24,349 nt of DNA, from NCBI GenBank assembly GCA_043777755.1, contig JAYWHK010000185.1, positions 1 to 24,349 of the forward strand, given 5' to 3'. A model generated the notes under the pieces. The model was not told the DNA's origin. It saw only the letters and a program-made list of their open reading frames with translations, and did no database searches. The DNA comes from CANHEE01 sp043777755. GTDB taxonomy: Bacteria > Bacteroidota > Bacteroidia > Chitinophagales > Saprospiraceae. Positions 22,004-24,349 of the stretch are shown here, one piece after another (positions within the stretch are counted from its first letter, which is position 1; each line of letters starts with the position of its first letter). The position numbers and the translations under genes were made by a program.

Positions 22004-24262
22004 ATGCCTTTAAGTTGGAATGAAATAAAAACTCGTGCTATCTCCTTTTCAAAAGAATGGGAAAATGAAAGTAGCGAAGATGCAGAAGCAAAATCGTTTT
22101 GGGACGATTTCTTTAACGTGTTTGGTATTAGCCGAAGACGGGTTGCTGCGTTTGAAAAACCTGTTAAGAAACAAGATGGCAAGCAAGGTTACATTGACTT
22201 GCTTTGGAAAGGTGTGGTTCTGGTAGAACATAAATCAAGAGGACGAAGTTTAGACAATGCCTTTCAACAAGCGAAAGATTATTTTCCAGGATTGAAAGAA
22301 CATGAATTGCCAAAATATATATTAGTGTCTGATTTTCAGCATTTTAGATTGTACGACTTAGAAGATGATGGCAACTTTAAAGAGTTTGAACTGAAACAAC
22401 TCGTAACAAAAGTTCATCTATTCGGCTTTATTGCAGGATTTGAAAAAAGAACTTATAAAGACCAAGACCCTGCCAATATTCAAGCAGCCGAGCGCATGGG
22501 GAAATTACATGATGCCTTAGAAGCAAGTGGTTATACAGGTCATTCGTTGGAGGTGTACTTGGTGCGTTTGTTATTTTGTCTTTTTGCCGAAGATACGAGT
22601 ATTTTTGAGCGCACTCAACTACAAGATTATATAGACCAACAAACGAAAGAAGATGGCAGCGATTTGGCGATGCACTTAGCACAAGTTTTTCAAGTGTTGA
22701 ATACGCCAAAAGACAAGCGAATGAAAAACCTTGATGAAACGCTTGGTGCTTTTCCGTATGTGAATGGAAAACTGTTTGAAGAAGTGCTTCCGATTGCTTC
22801 CTTTGACACTAAGATGCGTGAAATGTTACTCCATGCTTGTGGTTTGGATTGGAGTAGAATTTCGCCCGCTATCTTTGGCTCAATGTTTCAAGCAGTAATG
22901 AATCCAAAAGAACGTCGTAATCTGGGAGCGCATTACACTTCTGAATTGAATATTCAAAAGGTTATAAAACCGCTTTTTTTAGATGGATTGTATAGCGAAT
23001 TTGAGAAAGCAAAAGGAAATCGTAATAAATTAAATGAATTGCATCAAAAAATTGCTTCATTGCATTTTCTTGACCCAGCTTGCGGTTGTGGCAATTTTTT
23101 GATAATCTCGTACAAAGAATTAAGGCAATTAGAGATAGAAATTTTGCGAGAACTCAACAGAAATGGACAAGGTGTTTTAGATGTTCGAGAGATTTTGAAA
23201 GTAGATGTTGATCAGTTTGGAGGTATAGAATATGATGAATTTCCTGCAAGAATTGCCGAAGTAGCTATGTGGTTGATTGACCATCAAATGAATATGTTGG
23301 TTTCGGAAGAGTTCGGGCAATACATCGTGAAATTGCCACTGCGAAAGGCTGCAAAAATCGTCAATGGCAATGCTTTGCGGATAGATTGGAACACCATATT
23401 AAAACCAATAACTTATAACGTATCCGCTGATGAGGTAAATCTTTTTCAAGTAAAAGAACCAGAAAATCATTACGAAACGGTAAATATTTCTGCCAAACAA
23501 ATCAATATTTATACGGATAAAGAAGTATTCCAAAACGCTCAAAAACAAAAAAACACTAAGATTTTTGATTATATTCTTGGCAATCCGCCTTTTATAGGAA
23601 AACAATTACAAAATGAAGCTCAAAAAGCAGATATTAATTTGGTTTTTGCTGGTATTCAAGGCGCAGGAAATTTAGATTATGTTGCAGCGTGGTATTTAAA
23701 AGCAGCGCAATATATACAAAACACAAATACAAAAGTTGCTTTTGTAAGCACGAATAGTATTTCACAAGGAGAACAAGTTGCTATTTTATGGGGAACTCTT
23801 TTTAATTTTTATAAAGTAAAAATTCATTTTGCACACCGCACTTTTTCTTGGAAAAATGAAGCAAAAGGTAATGCAGCAGTTCATTGTGTAATCATTGGTT
23901 TTGCCTCGTTTGATATTGCTGATAAAAAATTATTTGATTATCAAAATATCAAAGGGGAAGCTATTGAAAGAAGAGTACGAAATATTAATCCGTATCTAGT
24001 AGAAGGCAATGAGATAATGTTACAAAATAGGAAAAAACCAATTTCTGATATTCAAGAAGTAAATTATGGAAGTTTTGCATTAGATGACGGCAACTTCACA
24101 CTCTCTGAAATAGAAAAAGACGATATTATTTCTTCGGACGAAAATGCTGAGATTTATATTAGACCATTTATTGGAGGTAGGGAATTAATACGTTCAGAAA
24201 AGCGTTATTGCCTTTGGCTTTTAAACGCTAATCCAACGGATATAAAGAAAATCTTAGTGTAG
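22004..24262 (+). CDS. MmeI-like type IIG restriction-modification enzyme, C-terminally truncated
   Basis: The 752-residue protein combines nuclease and DNA adenine methyltransferase in one chain. The N-terminal nuclease has the D-x9-E-x-K motif of MmeI (YIDLLWKGVVLVEHKSRG; Asp65, Glu75, Lys77). A helical connector follows, then a gamma-class N6-adenine methyltransferase with LDPACGCGNFL (motif I, about 353-363) and the catalytic NPPFIG (motif IV, about 526-531). IRPFIGGRELIRSEKRYCLWLLNANPTDIKK is the stretch that leads into the target-recognition domain. The chain then ends ILV-stop. MmeI relatives are about 900-1000 residues, so most of the recognition domain and the C-terminal helices are missing. 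A perfect hairpin begins 2 bases after the stop. The protein is therefore probably inactive or part of an interrupted gene. No separate methyltransferase or specificity gene is visible here. Confidence 0.88.
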   Translation: MPLSWNEIKTRAISFSKEWENESSEDAEAKSFWDDFFNVFGISRRRVAAFEKPVKKQDGKQGYIDLLWKGVVLVEHKSRGRSLDNAFQQAKDYFPGLKEHELPKYILVSDFQHFRLYDLEDDGNFKEFELKQLVTKVHLFGFIAGFEKRTYKDQDPANIQAAERMGKLHDALEASGYTGHSLEVYLVRLLFCLFAEDTSIFERTQLQDYIDQQTKEDGSDLAMHLAQVFQVLNTPKDKRMKNLDETLGAFPYVNGKLFEEVLPIASFDTKMREMLLHACGLDWSRISPAIFGSMFQAVMNPKERRNLGAHYTSELNIQKVIKPLFLDGLYSEFEKAKGNRNKLNELHQKIASLHFLDPACGCGNFLIISYKELRQLEIEILRELNRNGQGVLDVREILKVDVDQFGGIEYDEFPARIAEVAMWLIDHQMNMLVSEEFGQYIVKLPLRKAAKIVNGNALRIDWNTILKPITYNVSADEVNLFQVKEPENHYETVNISAKQINIYTDKEVFQNAQKQKNTKIFDYILGNPPFIGKQLQNEAQKADINLVFAGIQGAGNLDYVAAWYLKAAQYIQNTNTKVAFVSTNSISQGEQVAILWGTLFNFYKVKIHFAHRTFSWKNEAKGNAAVHCVIIGFASFDIADKKLFDYQNIKGEAIERRVRNINPYLVEGNEIMLQNRKKPISDIQEVNYGSFALDDGNFTLSEIEKDDIISSDENAEIYIRPFIGGRELIRSEKRYCLWLLNANPTDIKKILV

Positions 24263-24263
24263 C

Positions 24264-24295
24264 AAATTTGTTGCTGCTTTTGCAGCAACAAATTT
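24264..24295. repeat. Perfect 14-bp inverted repeat after the truncated type IIG gene
   Basis: AAATTTGTTGCTGC at 24264-24277 pairs exactly with GCAGCAACAAATTT at 24282-24295 around TTTT. No T-run follows, so it is not a standard terminator. It starts where similarity to type IIG enzymes stops. It could be the subterminal hairpin of an inserted element such as an IS200/IS605 type, but the window ends at 24349 before any transposase. Confidence 0.5.
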
Positions 24296-24349
24296 AAGCA
24301 TTAATCTATGTGTTTTAATAATAGCTAAGGAAGACGACCCGATTTTAGA

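Noticed and set aside
24252..24349. Group II intron start as the cause of the type IIG truncation
   Set aside because: The bases after the break do not show the GUGYG-type intron 5' end, and no intron domain can be followed in the remaining 90 bases.

Overview
The window comes from a low-GC member of the Bacteroidota. Three things point there: a type IX secretion (T9SS) cluster (giant HYR protein with a gliding-motility-type C-terminal domain, a PorP/SprF protein and an OmpA-family protein), TAnnTTTG-type promoters preceded by A-rich leaders, and families such as DUF3822 and a Bacteroidota-style PolX. The futalosine-pathway gene mqnD fits Cytophagia, Chitinophagia or Saprospiria better than typical Flavobacteriia, but the sequence alone does not settle this. 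No tRNA, rRNA, CRISPR array, integrase or transposase gene is visible.

Layout. 1-1770: NADP-dependent isocitrate dehydrogenase with its own promoter, a long hairpin in the leader, and a terminator. 1771-5740: a small unrecognised exported protein, a 600-base repeat-rich gap, an outer-membrane beta-barrel protein, and a lipoprotein vanadium haloperoxidase/PAP2 enzyme. 5736-5845: a symmetric three-hairpin terminator region between convergent genes. 5842-7500: PolX-like HhH + PHP protein on the minus strand, with a degenerate polymerase site. 7608-12170: plus-strand housekeeping genes (class V aminotransferase, YqgE/AlgH, bactofilin, DUF3822, MqnD, DinB-like). 12171-12727: an AT-rich gap holding a candidate structured RNA with a strong terminator. 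12728-21879: the T9SS surface cluster. 22004-24262: an MmeI-like type IIG restriction-modification enzyme, cut off near or within its target-recognition domain and followed by a perfect hairpin.

How the genes work together. The clearest functional unit is 12728-21879. A 1853-residue exported protein with alternating cohesin-like and HYR domains ends in a type-B T9SS sorting domain. It is followed by the PorP/SprF-type membrane protein expected to secrete or anchor it, and then by an OmpA-family periplasmic protein with a beta-propeller, a carboxypeptidase-regulatory-like domain, OmpA and an extra SPOR domain. DUF3822 and mqnD overlap by four bases and are probably co-translated.

The most unusual layer is the repeat content. 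At least four families of short palindromic dispersed repeats are present. They are nested in each other, overlap stop codons of five genes, abut start codons, and in two genes appear to have been inserted in frame into the signal-peptide region. Two copies of one hairpin at 5736-5845 differ by a compensatory base-pair change.
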